DNA from: CAYLNK01 sp964384675
GTDB lineage: Bacteria; Acidobacteriota; Thermoanaerobaculia; UBA5066
Direction of reading: 5' to 3'
NCBI GenBank assembly: GCA_964384675.1
Contig: CAYLNK010000094.1
Coordinates: forward strand, 1-20,373
DNA: 20,373 bases
The first letter of the stretch is position 1. Each line of letters starts with the position of its first letter. Below are positions 18,901 through 20,373 of this stretch, piece by piece. The position numbers and the translations under genes are program-made. The notes beneath the pieces are model-generated. The model had not been told where the DNA came from, made no database searches, and saw only the letters and a list, made by a program, of their open reading frames with translations.

Positions 18901-20285
18901 TCGACTCGGTCGGCGTGAACGACAACTTCTTCGAGCTCGGCGGCGACTCGATCCAGGTCCTCCGGGTCGCGGCCCGCGCGCGACAGGAGGGTCTCGAGGT
19001 GAGCCCGCGGCTCCTCTTCCTCCACCAGACGGTGGCGGAGCTGGCCGCGGCCCTCACGAGCTCGTCGGCTCCGATCGCTCCGCGGGCGGAGCCGTTCGCC
19101 GGCGGGGAGATCCCGCTGACGCCCGTGCAGCGGTGGTTCCTCTCGGACGCGCCCGTGGAGCCCCACCACTTCGGGATGACGCTCGCGTTCGAGCTGCGCC
19201 GCCCCATCGACGCCGGGCGGCTCGAGCAGGCGCTCGCCCAGCTGGTCCAGCGGCACGACGCGCTGCGGCTCCGCTTCCAGCCTTCCGGCGCGACCTTTCG
19301 CCAGGACGTCACGCCGGACTCTCACGCCGTCCGGCTCGAGCGCCTCGACCTCGAGGGCTTCGCGCCCGACGAGGCGCAGCGCGCGGTGGAGCAGCTCGGC
19401 GAGCGGCTCCAGGCGGGATTCACTCTCGCGCAGGGCCTCCTCGTGCGGGGAGGTCTCGTCCGAGGAGCCGGCAACCCGGTCCTCCTCCTCGCGCTCCAGC
19501 ACCTCGGCGTCGACGCGGTGTCGCTGCGTGTGATCGCCGAGGATCTGGACCTCCTGTGCCGCCGCGCCTCGGGCGAGGCGGTCGAGCTTCCGGCCTCGAC
19601 GACGCCGTTCGCGGTGTGGGCGCGGCGGCTCACCGCCAGCGCCGGGCCCGACGCGCCTCTCGCGGAGCGGACGTTCTGGCTCTCGCAGCACGCCGACCCT
19701 TCCCTTCCGCTCGACTTTCCGCTGGTGGCGGGCGCGAACGTCGAGTCGTCGGCCCGCACCGTGTCGACGTGGCTCGGGCCGGACGAGACACGCATTCTCC
19801 GCGAGGTGCTGCCGAGGAGCCACGGCACCTTCCCGCACGAGGCGCTCCTCGCCGCCCTCGGGGAGGGGCTCGCCGCGTGGTGCGGACGCCGGCGCCTCCT
19901 CGTCGAGATGGAAGGCCACGGACGGGAAGACCTCTTTCCCGATCTCGACGTCACGCGCTCGGTCGGCTGGTTCACCAGCCTCTTCCCGATCGTCCTCGAG
20001 CTGCCGGACGGCGATCCGGTCGCGACGCTCCACGCGGCTCGGGAGGCCGTCCGGCGCGTTCCGCGCCGAGGCGTCGGCTTCGGCCTCCTCCGGTACCTCT
20101 CGCCCGACCCCGCGGTGCGCGCGGCGCTCGCGGCGCTGCCGAGGCCGCCCGTCAACTTCAACTTCCTCGGGCAGCTCGACGACCGCCCGGCCGACGGGGC
20201 GCACCTCGTCGCGAGCTGGCGGCGCGCCGGGGCCGAGCGCAGCCCGATTCTTACCTCCCGCCTGTACGACGATCGCGAGGGCTAG
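15954..20285 (+). CDS. NRPS: degenerate C - A - PCP - E (C-terminally short)
   Basis: A 1443-residue module. Residues about 14-460 are a condensation-like domain in which HHxxxDG is replaced by PALVGDA (Asp147 kept, both His lost). The A domain follows: A1 LSYGDLESRAN near 481, A3 YTSGSTGRPKG near 603, A4 FDSSVVG 648-654, A5 YGATETTVWS near 746, A8 DNQVKIRGYRVE, A10 NGKVDRR. The code by hand is DSVTLAEVW-K, with no close match that I know. The PCP has FELGGDS, Ser999; this GGDS form is usual before epimerization domains. The E domain (about 1040-1443) has LQHLGVDAVS (Gln1182-His1183 where HH is usual), EGHGRE (Glu1320), SVGWFTSLFP and FNFLGQLD. The protein stops soon after this last motif, some tens of residues short of a typical E domain. 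TTG 15954 overlaps the methyltransferase stop as TTGA; an ATG at 15849 would lie deep in that gene. No thioesterase follows. Confidence 0.93.
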   Translation: MTDLTAKEPAPVGYRLSPQQRRCPAPEHGGTVQALIALHGPLDEPRLRAALESIVERHEILRTTFPERRIRAEGLQVVGKPWRPIPARHDVAGLAPPEADAAITSLLLSDRLAPFDPAAGPLLRVWLVRKAAAEHLLVASWPALVGDAPSASILLRDLAAAYAGPRAERRDEVVQVAEVAAWADEVLEGDEAEAGRAFWRRAAPEPASWNAPLPLQGEASHGDRFAPRTVPIDLRGMPAARLRAATANGELAVDGILLTAFHVLLARMRDEPASTVGVAADGRSLGELARTFGPLARVLPVQVRLPGSARVAEALAAVHAARHAALSWQDSFSWDDVASGSGLSFVSEHESRPPAIAAAGLTLSIERVDARLEPFVLRLRSVERDGEVHAWLDHDPAALDADEAGRLAARFRRLLEGLLSDPGARLAELEILGDAERQRLVVDYNVTVPPSPRTALVHEQIEDVSRGNPDAIAVVDGERRLSYGDLESRANAVARELQTKGVGPGAIVAVLLPRCAEMVVAVLGVLKAGGAYLPVDPAYPRDRQTLMLEETRARAIVTRSDLVPALPPTDAAVVPLDAVRLRAGGTSTRPVCGATPDDLAYVIYTSGSTGRPKGVMVTHRGLSLSNAARLATFPGEVGRFLLLSPLAFDSSVVGLFWTLAVGGTLVLVPEEAQRSPARLVETIVRERVTHLLTLPSFYELILSHVRPGEIDSLVTCLVAGEPCPLRLMERHRERLPGVGLFSEYGATETTVWSGAYDCLRQTIPVAPLGRPAPGYRIYLLDRSGKPVPIGVPGEVYFGGEALALGYIARPDLTAARFVPDPLSERRGARLYRSGDLARHRPDGDLEFLGRADNQVKIRGYRVELEEIESALLRHPGVGEAAVMAREDDGASGKRLVAYVTGRAGEAPGVVELRAFLKESLPEFMVPAVFVPLGKLPRTPNGKVDRRSLPVPGTARPDLLEKAVAPRSTVEARLAAIWCGVLGLDSVGVNDNFFELGGDSIQVLRVAARARQEGLEVSPRLLFLHQTVAELAAALTSSSAPIAPRAEPFAGGEIPLTPVQRWFLSDAPVEPHHFGMTLAFELRRPIDAGRLEQALAQLVQRHDALRLRFQPSGATFRQDVTPDSHAVRLERLDLEGFAPDEAQRAVEQLGERLQAGFTLAQGLLVRGGLVRGAGNPVLLLALQHLGVDAVSLRVIAEDLDLLCRRASGEAVELPASTTPFAVWARRLTASAGPDAPLAERTFWLSQHADPSLPLDFPLVAGANVESSARTVSTWLGPDETRILREVLPRSHGTFPHEALLAALGEGLAAWCGRRRLLVEMEGHGREDLFPDLDVTRSVGWFTSLFPIVLELPDGDPVATLHAAREAVRRVPRRGVGFGLLRYLSPDPAVRAALAALPRPPVNFNFLGQLDDRPADGAHLVASWRRAGAERSPILTSRLYDDREG

Positions 20286-20317
20286 GCTGGGGCCGGCCTT
20301 AAGGCCCCGCCCTAGCC
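20280..20317. terminator. Strong hairpin after second NRPS, probable terminator
   Basis: Fifteen-base arms at 20280-20294 and 20303-20317 pair at 13 of 15 positions around the 8-base loop GGCCTTAA; the palindrome GGCCTTAAGGCC forms the core. The left arm includes the NRPS stop codon TAG (20283-20285). No T-run follows, so it may act as a bidirectional or Rho-assisted terminator. The remaining 56 bases hold no gene that I can support. Confidence 0.6.
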
Positions 20318-20373
20318 TCTGCCGCAGCCGAAGGCGGCCACGGCGGTGACGCAGGGCTCGGTGGGCATCGCAG

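Noticed and set aside
15747..20204. Open frame of 1485 codons on the minus strand opposite the second NRPS
   Set aside because: Same antisense artefact: low-complexity charged translation, no motifs, and the sense strand encodes a complete A-PCP-E module.

Overview
The window is a very GC-rich bacterial fragment with a strong G/C third-position bias in the real genes. That bias also opens long spurious frames on the opposite strands. Twelve real protein genes are packed tightly, with no gene-free stretch longer than about 150 bases. Together they form a nonribosomal peptide synthetase (NRPS) biosynthetic locus with unusually many tailoring genes. No taxonomic marker is present. The base composition, the NRPS content, a membrane sulfatase ending in an 'LGYLN'-like tail, and TTG/GTG starts fit an uncultivated GC-rich soil lineage such as Acidobacteriota, Gemmatimonadota or Myxococcota, but this is a guess.

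Layout. (1) 1-1589, minus strand: two PAPS-dependent sulfotransferase genes 2 bases apart, the second running off the left edge. (2) 1734-7515, plus strand: a glycosyltransferase-like protein, an NRPS (half condensation domain, adenylation with embedded methyltransferase, carrier protein) and a family-2 glycosyltransferase whose TTG start overlaps the NRPS stop. (3) 7528-10393, minus strand: a membrane-anchored sulfatase overlapping the end of an Fe(II)/2-oxoglutarate oxygenase gene. (4) 10474-11418, plus: a third sulfotransferase, converging on a JmjC/cupin_8-type oxygenase (11422-12267, minus). (5) 12348-20285, plus: a four-gene chain of mutually overlapping genes, namely a free-standing condensation domain, a HisC-like PLP aminotransferase, a SAM methyltransferase, and a second NRPS (degenerate C, A, carrier protein, epimerization). 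A strong hairpin follows the last stop.

How the genes may work together (inference). The first NRPS activates an amino acid through a pocket resembling Ser pockets and may N-methylate it. The aminotransferase and methyltransferase could build a methyl-branched amino acid through its 2-oxo acid. The second NRPS activates another residue and epimerizes it. Only one condensation unit in the window has an intact HHxxxDG motif, and it is the separate protein at 12348-13940. The first NRPS has only the C-terminal lobe of a C domain, and the second NRPS has lost both catalytic histidines. The simplest reading is that this stand-alone C domain makes the bond in trans. Two oxygenases, three sulfotransferases and two glycosyltransferase-like proteins suggest a hydroxylated, sulfated and perhaps glycosylated product, with a membrane sulfatase as a possible desulfating step. 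No thioesterase, MbtH-like protein, phosphopantetheinyl transferase, transporter or regulator is visible, so the cluster probably continues beyond the window.
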